From Welwitschia mirabilis (taxonomy: Eukaryota > Gnetophyta > Gnetopsida > Welwitschiales), in assembly GCA_051453625.1 (NCBI GenBank), contig JBOZIK010000001.1, positions 60,811,406-60,868,689 on the forward strand: a stretch of 57,284 nucleotides of DNA. Direction: 5' to 3'. This document shows, in pieces, positions 44,165 to 55,915 of this stretch. The translations under genes were made by a program, and so were the position numbers. Position 1 is the first letter of the stretch; every line of letters starts with the position of its first letter. Below the pieces are notes generated by a model. That model was not told where the DNA came from, made no database searches, and was given only the letters and a program-made list of their open reading frames with translations.

Positions 44165-47100
44165 ATGCATGATGCTTTTCCTTTTTCTTGATGAAAAGCC
44201 ATTTCTATTAACATGAAACAAGTATTTACAAAGCCAAGCAATCTTGCCCTCCTGAGTTGCCATCATATAAAAACACCGTTGTATCCAAACTAGAGGGTTA
44301 AATCCACCAAAAAAATAAAATCATTAGCAAAGAGCTTCAGATAGATAACATTTAGCCAAAAGATGTTGCAATCTACAGCATTGCAGCTACCAACCAATGT
44401 TAAATGGATAGTTTCTCACTCTGCGTGTTGAAAAGCAGTTCGCATGGAGGTTTGTGATCATCCTTCTCACTACTTTGGGCTATAGAACTTCCACTGCAAC
44501 ATTGGTTTCTTGAATTCTCTTCACTGCCATCTGCTTGTCCTCTTTAGACATTGTCATGTGTCTGTCTGGCTGAAGCTTCAACAATAGTACATGATGTTGC
44601 CAAACCATGTCCCTACCTATTGCACAAAGGGAGAGGTCTAAGAGCGTAAACAAGCACTTTGTGAATGAGTTTAGTGTTTCCTTTGCAGACTCTAGAATAG
44701 TCTACGCTCTATTAATTTTTTCTTAATCAAAAGAAGAATCAATTGAGCACCTGGGAGAAGAGTGCTCCCTTTTAGTTGCAAGAGGGGGTTGGGTTTTGTT
44801 GCTAGTTCTTTCGCAGCTTGAAGGCATGGTTTATCTTCATGCATTTAAGAATTATCCTTTGATTCATTTTCTTGGCATTTGGAGTTAGCCTCTACTGAGT
44901 TATTGCAAAAGCATTCTGGCTTTAAGGCTACAAGGGTTTTGACTCAATGATATTAACAAAATCTAGTCATTTGGGGGATTCCAAGGAAGTATGGCACTGG
45001 GTCGGCCTCGCAAATTGGCTACTAAACTTGGCACTTCTTAATGAACTTCCTTCTCTATTAGTTTCCCTCCCATTCTTTGCACTTTTTGTTCTTTTCCTTT
45101 TGTGAGCCTATGCCTACTTCACAAATGCTCTTTCGTGTGAACTACATGGTCTATTCATTGAGCTTTTTCCAACAAGGCCATAACTAGACTATAATGTGTG
45201 GTGGTATGCTCCTTTTGTAGGCATTTGAACAAAAAAATCTAAAGCATTAATTATGTGTCCATAATTTAGAAATCTTAGGAAGGAGAAGTGAAGCCCCTTG
45301 AGCTTTGCATGGTTGCTAGAATGAATGAGGTACAATTGATACTTTTTGTGCCCACTTGCCATGTTTGAAGGGGGTGAGGGGAAAAGGGGTGGGGGAGGGA
45401 GAGGGGTGTTTGTCTTTGGAAGGTGTTTGCTTTTCAAATAGACTAGCTCTCCACCAGAGAAAGATGCGATTGCAATTTGCCCCTTTGAACCTCCGACGGT
45501 TTCAGCCATGAAATCCTAAGTCACTTGGATTTGAGGCCGTTAAAATGTTGTGACATCCCGCTTCCATTTTCAAAAGAACTCGACTACATCATAACTCAGT
45601 GACCCTCGAAGTCCCTTCAACATAGCCTCCCATCCTCTTTGAAGCACCAAGCTTCACAGTTCTTGACATTATTCATAATGCTCTCTTGCATCCTGTTTGA
45701 GCATAGTTATTTACCCCAACCATGCAAGAATGATTTTGCCTCATTATTTTTTGAAATCTTCTAGCAGTTTGGCTTGGCTCAAAGTTAATATTTTGAAATA
45801 ATCTCTAATTTTGATGCTTCAATACCTTCCATCATGCTAGTTGGCAGAACTCTCATTCATATAGCCTGCAACGGAAAGTATTTATGGTGGAACTTGTTAG
45901 GTTAGAAATCTCCTAGTCCATTTGCAATATCTACACAAATGGTTGATTGTCTCGTTTTCAGAATTACAGATCATGCAAGTTTGAGGAACATTAACTCCCC
46001 ATCTCATCCATCTGTCATCTTTTACGATAGCTGTACGTGCTAAGAGTCAAATGAATATCTTGAATTTTTTTGGTATCATTCCTTTCCATAAGGTATTCCC
46101 ACTGTCATCTTTCCCATGCTTCACTATTAAAACCTCTTTATTGGACCAATCTCATTTTGCTCCTATACTATCGAAGCTTTGTTTAATTTGTTTGATAGTT
46201 TTCCACAAGGCAAAAGCGCCCCACTAATCCTGTTTATATTTGTTGTTCATTAAGATTGCCCATGGAACTTCAAATTTCCTCTAATTTCTATCCTTTATGC
46301 AACTAGTTCCTATGCCACCTAATTCCTTGGGTCTACTTAGAGTGGCTCATTTGACAAGGTGAATACAAGCCTTGTCCTTTCCTCTTGACCAAAAAAACCT
46401 TTAAAAGCTTTATTTATTAATTGGCATATTTTCTTTCTGTGAGGCACTAGGAGTCGATGTAGATCAAACTATTGAACTAATGCAAGCATTCACAAGGATA
46501 CTTTTTGCCTGAGAGGACAAATGCATGTTGCATCAGTTTGTGCCATCTCTTCACTATTCATTCCAGCAAATTCTTATGTGTTGATTGTACTCTACTTTTG
46601 TTTGGAATGCCTAAGTAAACATTATTCCCAACACCCTTTCTCATACTCATTTCATTTAGAATAATCTTTTTTTGTTTATATTAGTATTGAAGAAATACAT
46701 TTTGGATTTCTCCCAATCTATATGTAATCCTATGTTGTCTCCAAATTGTTGATATTCTTTACTATTGCTATGGTGTCCCCTTTGGTCGCTTTGGTTGTTA
46801 TTCAAGTGTAATCAGCATAATGGCTATTCAGAAAGGTTTAAGTCCCTAAAGAAATCCCTTGGGCTCTGTGTTTTCCAGGAATAGCCTCATTATATCCATT
46901 ACCAGAATAAGTAAGTAGGATGATAGCAAATCCCCTTGTGTAAGACCTCTATTTGGTTTTTTTATTGTTTTTCATTGATCTTCACTGAAAATGTAGTTGT
47001 GTCCTATAAATTTAACACCAATTCTACACATATGGGTGGGAATCCTTTACTTGGCATAATATGCTCTAGCGCTTTCCAGTTAACTGGAACATAAGACATT

Positions 47101-47620
47101 GCTATGTCTACCTTGATAAACATAACTAGAAATTTACAAGTGCTACAACTGTGGATTAATTTGTGATACAAAATGATCTCATCTACGATGTACTCAGATC
47201 TAACAAAACTAGCTTGAGATTTATGAACTAGTTTACGTAAGAGCAAAGCTAGTCTGTAAATTAGAAGTTTGTTTAGAATCCTGTAAATCACATTACAGAC
47301 TCCTATGGGTCTAAAGTCTTGTGGTGTGATGGCCTCCTACTTTTTTGGAATAACTATGATGTTTGTACAATAAATTTCACGAAGTATTTTGCTTCTTAGT
47401 AAAATATTGTTTGCCATATTTGTGATGTTTTCTACCAAACAAGTGGCAAATTTCTTGTACAAGTCTACTGGCCATTCAGCTAGTGCAAGGCTTTTGTTAT
47501 TTTCACGCTCTTAATTGCCTCAGCTACTTCCTTGCTTGCAATGGCTTCTATAAGCTATGCTGTTGTCTTCTCTATTTAAATTCTTGCTAATATTTCTACT
47601 GGAAAGGACTCCTATTTAAT
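44165..47620 (-). pseudogene. LINE (L1-type), RT and 3' part
   Basis: Minus strand, decayed. From 5' to 3': IPKK (about 47,350), EAITPQDFRPIGVCNVIY and LNKLLIYRLALLLRKLV (about 47,330-47,220), SQASFVRSEYIVDEI, LVMFIKVDIAMSYVPVNW (motif A, about 47,110), GLTQGDLLSSYL (about 46,960-46,920), an HYADYT relic of the YADD catalytic box (about 46,820), KAFKGFFG, and an ICNSENETINHLC zinc-binding zf-RVT segment (about 45,970). The 3' end near 44,165 is guessed from an A-rich tail-like sequence (minus strand CATCAAGAAAAAGG). The endonuclease is absent: the 5' side stops at the copia insertion. A 106-codon open frame at 45,509-45,189 lies downstream of the RT and resembles nothing I know. Confidence 0.75.
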
Positions 47621-47623
47621 CTC

Positions 47624-48839
47624 TGTTGTACCTTCTTGTGACAATTTAGTCACTCTACACCATTTCCACCACTTGCCATGTAAGCAAGACATGCACTTAT
47701 TTCTTCTCCATCAAAAACCTCACTTCTGATTGCCAAACTTGTTATCCATACACACATTCATGATGCTTAAAATACAAGGAAAATATCTATAAGATCAGAT
47801 TTTCTACATGACCAATATTTGATGAAGGTCATTAGTCGAGCCTTAACTAAGCTTAACCAACTACCTCCTTAATTAATGGTCAAATCAACATAACATTTAC
47901 ATCATTTGAATGGCATTGAAGAGAACATCAGATTACTGTTTTTACATCATCCAAATGAGGTAGTTGCCTGCTAAAACCATCCCATTCTATCCATAACTAC
48001 CTATAAAACAAACTTGATTTTGAAGACACAAATGAGGTCGCAACATGATGAAAATATCACCATACGATGAGGGAATTATGCAGTTCATCCATTTGAAATC
48101 AAAAGTTAAGGATTCCAAGTAGATTTCTTAATCAAGTTCATTAATCTTAACTAACTAACTGTCCAGAATTAAACAATCAAGGTCTCATTTGAAAGGGCTA
48201 GAAGAGTAGATGAAGAATCTATAATTTGTTTGTGGTTTTATGGTCAAAAATTACTTTAAATTTAAAAAATGAATTTCACAAGAAACTAAGGGGTCCCTTA
48301 AAACTAAACTAAAAGGTGCCTCTTCAAATCAAGAGATGTGTCTCGTGAAAAGACACCCTTTGAACCATTTAAATATGGCAACAAATCATTATTTCAAAAG
48401 GCATTACAAAAAGTGAGAAGGAGAAGCAGAAGTAAAGGAGAAGGAGAACCAGCAGAAATAAAGGAGGAGGAGGAGAATCAATAGTAATGGAGCAGCCCCT
48501 ATTCTAAGAGCCTATGTGGTTAAGAGCCTGTGTGGCTTGAACCACAGCCTGCATGGCTAAGAAGAAGTTGTCTGTGTGACTGAACCAAAACCTATGTGGC
48601 TAAGAGCCTTAGTGGCTGCACCAGAGCCTGTGTGGCTAAAAAGAAGTTGTCTGTGTGCCTGAACCAGAGCCTATGTGGCTAAAAAGAAGTTGCCTGTGTG
48701 GCTGTTTATTGTTGTGAAATCAGACTTCTTTCATTAATTAAAAAATTTATTTACTATTAAATCTAAATTATTTGCTATTATTCATACTAGTTTTCCTTGT
48801 AAATTTTATTGTAGTATTTTGGGCCTGTTGCATGCTACA
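47624..48839 (+). repeat. 5' LTR of the compact copia element
   Basis: 1,216 bp, TGTTGTACC...GCATGCTACA. It carries an irregular internal tandem repeat of a GTGTGGCTAA-rich unit at about 48,517-48,715. Confidence 0.88.
48517..48715 (+). repeat. Internal tandem repeat in the 5' LTR
   Basis: Repeats of AGCC-TGTGTGGCTAA and of GGCTAAAAAGAAGTTG with CTGAACCAGAGCC linkers, about five times with variable spacing. The matching array in the 3' LTR is 51,722-51,885. Confidence 0.75.
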
Positions 48840-48842
48840 TCT

Positions 48843-48855
48843 TGGTATCAAAGCC
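48843..48855 (+). other. Primer-binding site of the compact copia element
   Basis: TGGTATCAAAGCC, three bases after the 5' LTR; one base from the usual TGGTATCAGAGCC for initiator tRNA-Met. Confidence 0.85.
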
Positions 48856-49111
48856 CAAATACAAGGAAACCAGTTATACAATAGAAAATAAATCAGATTT
48901 GAAGGAATAAAAGAATTATTAAAAATGGGATAGTTTGACAAGACCTATTCAAAAAGATCCAAGAATGGAAACTCTAAAGAAATCCTGTAGTTTGAGAAAC
49001 AACTGGTTGATGAAGTCATCAATAAATTAGAAGAGGATTTTGAAAAAGAAGTTGATCCCAAAAATCAAATAGGAAGAAAGCCAAACAAAGAAGGCACTAA
49101 TTTAAAAGACT

Positions 49112-50694
49112 TTGTGTCAAAAGAGGCAGAAGAAGCAGCCATTAGCCATACTAATCCATGTTCAGCAAGACCACTTTGATATATGGAAACTCAAGATGTC
49201 AATGCATCTCATGTCTTTTGGATTGTGGACTCACTCCCAAAATGACATTGACACTCTTGTGCCTACCACTAATCCAAGTAAAAAGGTTGAACAAGATCAA
49301 CATAAATACATGATGCAAAATTCATGTCAGCAATAAATGCTACCTTCAATAAAGAACAAATGAGGCATATTACATCCTATACGAGCAGGAAGCAAGTGTG
49401 GGAAGTCTTGGATGAGGTCTACTTGGAGATCAAAAGGTTCAAGGGATAAAACTCCAAATTTTGAAGGCTGAGTAACAGAACATAAGAATGAAAGAAGATG
49501 AAGGTATAGAAGAATATCTCATGAGAATAAGAGATGTAGTAAGAAAGTTGCATGCTACTAGCCACTAATGTCTCTTCTACTAATGTTGCCTTGAAGGTGT
49601 TGAGATCCCTCCCCCCAAAATTCATGAATACATCCATTGTGTTAAGTAACACACGTGATTTAAATAGTATGTCATTGGAAGGATTGGCTGGAAGGCTTAT
49701 TCAAGCTAAATTTACCTTGAAATCCCATGAGATATCAAACACCACCATTTCTCTTAATGCTGTTCATCAACAACAACATCAAGAAAATGAAGTTGCTTTA
49801 GTAGGAGAAAATAAAAGAAGGTTTGGGAGAGGAAGAGGCTATGGAAGAGGAAATGGTAGTAGGGGTGGTAAAGCCAACACTCAAAGTACATTTCAAGACA
49901 ATGAATCAAACAATGTTGGAAGAGGAAGAGGCAAAAATAACAAAGCCAATACACATTATTATTGTAGAAAAGGTGGTCACCTTGCCAGGAATTGCAAACA
50001 AAGAATTTATGAAAAAGTAAAAGGTAAATTACAAGCCCATGTTAGCGAAGAAAATTCACAAGGTAAACAAGAGAAGGAAAATGACATGAACTTCATGGCT
50101 ATAGAATGCCCAATGGATGAATTAAAATTTATATGCCATAAGAAAGATTCTTGTGAAAATAAAAGTGGTGTGAAGTTGGAAAATGATGAACAGGTTTGTC
50201 TTCTAGCAAATAATGGAAAATGGATTTTTGATAGTGGATGTGCAAGACACATGACGGATCAAAGGGATATATTTGTGTCATATTCACAGATGATTAATGG
50301 GGAAGTTGGATTTGGTGAAGGATATAGCTTGAAAGTTGAAGGTATTGGAGATATTAAGCTAAGCACATCAAATCACAAAGCATTTATTATAAATAAAGTG
50401 CTACATGCTCCTAATCTTCAATATAGTTTAATAAGTTTGGGACAATTAGAGAAGAAGAGGTTTGTTGTCATGTTAAAAGATGGATTTTATCACATCATAA
50501 AGGATGGAAACATGCTTAAAATACCACGGACAACCAATAATTTATACAAAGGTGTGATGGATAAGGGGTTGGTTGCACAATGCCTAATATGCCAAGAAGA
50601 TAAGTTTTTGATTTGGCATAAAAGATTGGGTCATCCTTCAACTCAATACATGAAGCAAATCCTTGACATTTCAGAAAAGGGGAAGAAAACTTGA
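49112..50694 (+). CDS. Copia Gag-protease, 5' part frameshifted, last 380 codons open
   Basis: Gag starts around 49,112: FDIWKLKMSMHLMSFGLW is the copia Gag N-terminus (DUF4219/UBN2). Stops and shifts at about 49,337-49,551 break it, then 49,552-50,694 is open. In that 380-residue frame: LKVLRSLPPKF (Gag helix, residues 14-24); an RG-rich basic stretch (about 89-130); a zinc knuckle YYCRKGGHLARNC (about 136-148) whose first cysteine is replaced by histidine; the protease motif WIFDSGCARHMT (about 224-235); and GAG_pre-integrase LIWHKRLGHPS (about 353-363). It ends DISEKGKKT and stop, where a full element would continue into integrase. The ATG at 49,552 is internal to Gag. Expression is unknown. 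The late stop may mark the deletion joint of a gag-only derivative. Confidence 0.82.
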
Positions 50695-50871
50695 TGAAAA
50701 TCTATCCAAATTTATGATGCGTGGCACCACTACACACTTAAACAGTCTAGTGGTTAATTCCACTCAACCTCGGAAATGTGGGATTCCATTTTAATCCGCC
50801 ATTTCATCAATTTCAACATTCCATCATTCCTCACTTCATTCATTCCTTCTTATCATTTGTGACTAAAATGT

Positions 50872-50884
50872 CAAGGGGAAGAAA
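50872..50884 (+). other. Polypurine tract of the compact copia element
   Basis: CAAGGGGAAGAAA immediately before the 3' LTR; a standard copia second-strand primer. Confidence 0.85.
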
Positions 50885-51629
50885 TGTTATACCTTATTGT
50901 GACAATTTAGTCACTTCACACCATTTCCACCATTTGCCATGTAAGAAAGACACGCACTTTTATATTTTCCCCATCAAAAACCTCACTTCTCATTGCCAAA
51001 CTTGTTATCCAAACACATATTCATGATGCTTAAAGTATATGGAAAATATCTATGAAATCAAATTTTCTATATGATCAATATCTCATGAAGGTCATTAGTT
51101 AAGCCTTATTTAATGCTTAACTAGCTACCTAATTAATGGTCAAATCACCATGACTTTTGCATCATTTGAATTGCCTTGAAAAGAACATGACTTTTGCATC
51201 AAATGAGGTAGCTGCATACTAAAACCATCTCACTCTTTCCATAACTATCTGTATAACTAACTTGATTTTGCAGGCACAAATGAGGTCGAAACATGATGAG
51301 GGAAATCATATAGTTCATCCATTTGAAATCAGAAGTTCAAAATTCCGAGTAGATTCGTTAATCAAGTTAGTTAACTTTTAACTAACAGTTCACGGTTTAT
51401 TAAGGTCTTATTTGAAAGGGCGTGAAGAGTAGATTAAGAACCTATAATTTGTTTGTTGTTTTATGGTCAAAAATTACTCCAAATTTAAAAGCAGATTTCA
51501 GGAAAAAAGGGCCCCTTAAAACTAAATTAAAAGGTGTCTCTTCAAAACAAGAGATGTGTTTCTCGAAAAGACAACCTTTAAAGCATTTAAGTATAGCAAG
51601 GAATCATTCTTTCAAAGGCATGGGAAAAA

Positions 51630-51632
<3 letters not shown>

Positions 51633-51664
<32 letters not shown>
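51633..51664 (+). repeat. (GA)n microsatellite in the 3' LTR
   Basis: About sixteen GA units. The 5' LTR has an interrupted GAGAAG-type purine run at the matching place. Confidence 0.9.
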
Positions 51665-51666
<2 letters not shown>

Positions 51667-51721
51667 CAAAAGTAAAGGAGAATCAGAAGAACTAATAGTA
51701 AGAGGAGCAGCCCCTATTCGA

Positions 51722-51885
51722 AGAGTCTATGTAGCTAAGAGCCTTAGTAGCTAAACCAAAGCCTACATGGCTAAAAAGAAGTTGCATGTGTCACTAAGAA
51801 GAAGTTGATTGTGTGGCTAAACCAGAGCCTATGTGGCTAAAAATAAGTCGTCTATGTGGCTGAACCAGAGCTTGTGTGGCTACTT
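51722..51885 (+). repeat. Internal tandem repeat in the 3' LTR
   Basis: Same GTGTGGCTAA / AAAAGAAGTTG units as in the 5' LTR, with fewer or differently spaced copies. Confidence 0.75.
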
Positions 51886-52029
51886 ACTGTTATGAAATCA
51901 TGTCTTTCATTAATTAAAAACTTTATTTGCTATTAAATCTAATTCAATGATTTGCTATTATTCATAATAGTTTTACTTGTAAATTTTCATTTACAGTGGT
52001 ATTTTGGGCCTACTAAATACTACAATCTC

Positions 52030-52970
52030 CCCATATGGAGTGTCTTGAACTTGCTTTGCACCTTTGGACGGGACTATGCTAGGAAAGCCAACCTTCTACC
52101 AGCATCTCTCTTCAGTATGTTCCTTCTTTTGATAATTGTTACACCATGAAGTGCTGGAGGATGATGATTTTTGTTGATTGTGTAGCCTATGATTACCACT
52201 GCTACTCCAATTTACTCTTCCACCTCTTGTACCTCTTCCTCTTGATGCTCCTCATTTGAAACAGTCTCCTCTTTGTGTTTGTCCTTGAGAAGTCTGGTCT
52301 TGANNNNNNNNNNTATCCTCCTTGATTGTATGGTTTAGATCTGCCTCTACCTCTTTCGAACCTTCCATCTCTACCTTTAGCATGTTTAGCAAACTAAGCT
52401 TGATCTTGGTATGAATTATTGGTGTCTAAATCTTGAAGCAATCTCAAATATGCAACTAAATCATCAATAGTTACTTTGTTCAATTCTCTTGTTTGTAAAA
52501 AAGTAACAAGGACATGCCTAAATCTGTAATCATTATAGAATACTTGAATAATTTTACCTAACCTTTGCCTTGGAAAGAGATCTACTAAATATTCATCCAA
52601 ATGCCTTAAGCAAGCAAACATTCTCTCAAAGAACTTCTCAAGAGGCTCACCTTTCATTAGATGAAGATTATCAAATTCACTTCTATACTTTAATTGCTTG
52701 ATTTGTTGATTTTCAATAGATCCTTTAAACTCTTGGTGAAGATAGTCTCAAGCTTCTTTAGCACTTGCTTTAGATATAATCCTTGCTCCAATGGCATCTG
52801 AAATTGAGCTGCATATCATAATCCTTGCAATGTCATTATAAATATTGTCTTGCTTATATTTTTCCTTTTCCTGAGTTTTGAGAGTGCTGAGATCTTTAAT
52901 CTCTTTAAAACCTTGAGAAACAATACTCCAGCAATCCTTAATTTCAAGAAGAATCTTCATTAGTTGAGAC
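52030..52970 (-). pseudogene. Second copia gag, minus strand
   Basis: From 5' to 3' on the minus strand: MKILLEIKDCWSIVSQGF (52,960-52,907), the copia Gag N-terminal helix; ISDAIGARIISKASAKEA, the 'ISNATTSKEAW' region; GEPLEKFFERMFACLRHL and LNKVTIDDLVAYLR (52,657-52,450); an RG-rich stretch with a 10-N gap; and a zinc knuckle CNNYQKKEHTEERCW (about 52,090) whose second cysteine is tyrosine. Frameshifts and stops occur. It is a different family from the compact element that abuts it at 52,024. The rest of its Gag-Pol is not visible. Confidence 0.78.
52304..52313. other. Assembly gap (10 N)
   Basis: Ten N inside the minus-strand copia gag. Confidence 0.98.
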
Positions 52971-53116
52971 TAGTTGAAGAAATCTCGACCTCTATTACAG
53001 ATAATAGAACACTTAGCAAACTCTTTTGTACAAACTCTCTTGTCATTTTGAGCTCGTTCTTCACCATTGATTTTTTTCTCTTGAATGTAAGAATTTGCTT
53101 TAAAAGTCTAATGCAA

Positions 53117-53128
53117 GCTTTGATACCA
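53117..53128 (-). other. Primer-binding site of the minus-strand copia
   Basis: TGGTATCAAAGC on the minus strand, about 150 bp before the gag start. It fits initiator tRNA-Met priming. Confidence 0.75.
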
Positions 53129-53129
53129 C

Positions 53130-53767
53130 TTTCAAAGTTAACGCAGCTAAAAGCTTAACAAATGACTAAAAATCTCTACTTACTTTCATTTGAATTACAG
53201 AATTAAGGACTTCTACTTCAGTATGCTATAAAACATTAACTTGTAGAAAAACTTATCTTTGCAATTTGTAGGCTATTTTGCTGCAATATTTGCTTCAATC
53301 TAACATTAAAGATCACAAAAGCTGAAATCTAAACTTGCAACAGAGTTATTTAACCTCTGTTAATTGAAAGATTGAAAAAATTGCAAGACATGCAAGTTGT
53401 GAACTCTCAACATAAAGATAGTTCTCTATCAATGTCCGTTTCACTAATGTCAAAGAGATTTCAAGCTTCTGATAGCAAATTATGTCCTCTTGAGGTCTTT
53501 TACGAATATAACTTAGTTATTGTAGACAAAAGCTTCAAACTTACAATGATAAAGACTCTAGATCTAGTTTGCATCACTAAATGCCTCAAATTTTTCAACT
53601 TGTAGCTGTTACTCTCTATTATTTTTCTCTAATTTGATGTAATAATGCAAGAATCATGAAAAAAAACTTGATGGATCTGAAAAACCTCAATCCCATGAAC
53701 AGAAATGCTATTGCAAACGCGTGAAACTAGGTAAATTAATGACTAAAATTGATGATTAATCACAAAA
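53130..53767 (-). mobile_element. Probable 5' LTR of the minus-strand copia (ends uncertain)
   Basis: Placed by position next to the primer-binding site; AT-rich, no open frame. The outer end is lost in a 352-N gap. Confidence 0.4.
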
Positions 53768-54119
53768 NNNNNNNNNNNNNNNNNNNNNNNNNNNNNNNNN
53801 NNNNNNNNNNNNNNNNNNNNNNNNNNNNNNNNNNNNNNNNNNNNNNNNNNNNNNNNNNNNNNNNNNNNNNNNNNNNNNNNNNNNNNNNNNNNNNNNNNNN
53901 NNNNNNNNNNNNNNNNNNNNNNNNNNNNNNNNNNNNNNNNNNNNNNNNNNNNNNNNNNNNNNNNNNNNNNNNNNNNNNNNNNNNNNNNNNNNNNNNNNNN
54001 NNNNNNNNNNNNNNNNNNNNNNNNNNNNNNNNNNNNNNNNNNNNNNNNNNNNNNNNNNNNNNNNNNNNNNNNNNNNNNNNNNNNNNNNNNNNNNNNNNNN
54101 NNNNNNNNNNNNNNNNNNN
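53768..54119. other. Assembly gap (352 N)
   Basis: Run of 352 N between the copia LTR-like sequence and a LINE fragment. Confidence 0.98.
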
Positions 54120-54239
54120 TTTAACATGACTCGGGTAAAAAAAAAAACTTTATCTCTATCTTGAAATCTTGACCCAAAAACTGAAGCATGAAGCTCCACA
54201 TTCATACTATCATCAACGCCTTTTAATTAATGGACATCA

Positions 54240-54600
54240 TGAGGGAGATTTTCGAACGCCCATTGGTTCAAGGCAGGCTGATTGAATTCCCCCCTTTTTT
54301 TAAATCATTGCTAGGGAAGGTTTTGGAGGGAGCCTAAAAATTTTAAGGGATCAAGGTCATATTTGAGGGATCTGTCCAGCATTTTGTTGTCCTTCCTTTA
54401 CACACAATCAATTCGTGGATGATACTTTTCTCTTGCTTCATGGAGATACCCAAAATATCGTTTATATCTCAAATGGCTTGCGGATTTTTTTCCTAACATA
54501 CCCAAAATAATGTTTATATCTAGAATTGCTAGGCAAATTTTTCTGAAACATTAGGTTTCCTTATTAATTTTCAATAAGAACAAGATTGTTAATTTTGAGG
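54240..54600 (+). pseudogene. LINE reverse transcriptase fragment
   Basis: Plus-strand frames read EGFGGSLKILRDQGHI, then HNQFVDDTFLLLHGD. The second is the L1-type RT catalytic box (FVDDT, the family's Y/FADD) with its usual neighbours; the first is the helix 'EGL...L......G...G' before it. Stops are present and both ends are lost. It is unrelated in strand to the LINE at 44-47 kb. Confidence 0.65.
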
Positions 54601-54639
54601 TTCCTCATGATCAGTTTCAAGATTTTTGTATGTTAACTC

Positions 54640-55895
54640 ATTTGTTTGTGGTTCAATTTAGCTACGCTTGTATCTCTGTATATGTTATAAGTTTTACGCA
54701 AGATAGTCCTAAAGATACAAATCTTGCGAAACCAAACCCACCTTTTACTAAGATATACTAGGACTTTCGTTTGAAGTATGGCCCTAGTGTCATTTTTCCC
54801 AAGGAAGAAATGCAATAGAAAAAGCAATAAAGCATGCACAAAATCTATTTTCGTAACTGTCATAGAGAAATTCAGTATTGCAAATGATTGTTGTTAATCC
54901 ATGAATTGAGCTGGGAATGAGCCAGAGCTCTAAACATCTAGCATGATCATAATAACAATGGCATGAGTCTTTATTGTAAGAGACTCTATGGTTAATTCAA
55001 AGAAACCATGTTAAGTTATCATTTCAACTCAAGCATGGCAACATAATCTCATTCACCACATAAGCACTGGTGAAGTCTGTAACTCACTTTAGCTTTCGTA
55101 GCCCACTTCACAAGCATGAAAAATAGGAAAATATCGCAAAGACCATCAAATAACAGTGAGACTATGAGCTAGGCTATGCACATGAAGAATCACCCAGAAA
55201 TTTGTAAAAGCTTAACATGCTTCAACGTAAATCAAGTATTACAAGTATAGAAAACCATACACACTTGAAATCAAGACACTAAATTGAAGAAACTGCAGCA
55301 CTTTATTGCAATAATAGACCAAATTTACATAAGAGTGAAAGAATCGAGCCAAAGCTTGAAAAATCATGCTAGCCTTAGGGGCTAGCTACTTCCTAAAGAA
55401 AAGGACTTAGAAAGCAACATATCCGAAACTCCTCTCAATTCCAAAAGATTGACAATTGATAGCATCTGATAAGATGTTCCAAAAATGAGGTCCAAGTGCC
55501 CTTTTATAGCCCAAAACTTAGGGTTAGGGTTAAGATTTCGGAACTCGCGTAATTTTGGTAACTTTAGATAAGCCCACCAATAGCATCCATGATTTTGCAA
55601 TTTGCCGAAGGTCTTAGAACATGAAGATGAGCTAAAGATGAGCACTTTGGCCAGTGCCACCAAACTCCTACTGGCATTGCCAACTTTCTAAGGATTTTGA
55701 TTGTAAGTTTTTGGCTTATGCTTCAACATCCTGTTAAAGACCTTAAACATTTTACGGTAAACATAGAATGTCAAGTTTTTGTGACGTTAACAACATAGAT
55801 CAAGATAAATTGATAAAACCATGAAAACTAAAACTTGATTACGCTAAACTAGCCTCAATTACTTAAAATGAAGTGTGAATTTTTACATGTTATCA
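54640..55895 (-). repeat. 3' LTR of a second Athila-like element
   Basis: On the minus strand it begins TGATAACATGT after a polypurine tract. It shares with the other gypsy LTRs the start, a block near 55,030-55,150 (ACATAATCTCATTCACCACAT, AAGCATG, CATCAAA) and the TATA box, but is much more diverged and lacks the CATGTG cluster. The left end near 54,640 is approximate. Confidence 0.65.
55502..55508 (-). promoter_or_regulatory. TATA box of the second gypsy LTR
   Basis: GCTATAAAAGGGC on the minus strand, at the position of the TATA boxes in the other two gypsy LTRs. Confidence 0.6.
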
Positions 55896-55915
55896 CAGCC
55901 CCTAGCCCACCTTTT
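55896..55915 (-). other. Polypurine tract of the second gypsy element
   Basis: The minus strand reads AAAAGGTGGGCTAGGGGCTG immediately before the LTR start. Confidence 0.65.

Larger units (their letters stand above)
47624..52024 (+). mobile_element. Compact non-autonomous copia element with gag-protease only
   Basis: Two LTRs (47,624-48,839 and 50,885-52,024), a 5-bp target duplication ATCTC (47,619-47,623 and 52,025-52,029), a tRNA-Met-type primer-binding site, a Gag-protease coding region and a polypurine tract, all in order in 4.4 kb. The coding region stops just after the start of the integrase N-terminal domain; integrase core, RT and RNase H are absent. About 190 bp of non-coding sequence then leads to the polypurine tract. 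Such gag-only elements must use another element's polymerase to move. Confidence 0.9.
50885..52024 (+). repeat. 3' LTR of the compact copia element
   Basis: 1,140 bp, TGTTATACC...AAATACTACA, collinear with the 5' LTR and clearly diverged from it. It contains a (GA)n run the 5' LTR lacks in pure form. Confidence 0.88.

Noticed and set aside
44990-45040. GRPRK string resembling an AT-hook (plus strand)
   Set aside because: A single short match in a frame that stops within ten codons; antisense to the LINE.
45189-45509. 106-codon minus-strand frame as a host gene
   Set aside because: Proline-rich low-complexity stretch, no recognised domain, lies within LINE-derived sequence downstream of its RT.
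55700-55760. Possible DLPDVEGD-type HST exon near 55,730 (minus strand GATGTTGAAG)
   Set aside because: The frame has a stop and the sequence lies inside a gypsy LTR.
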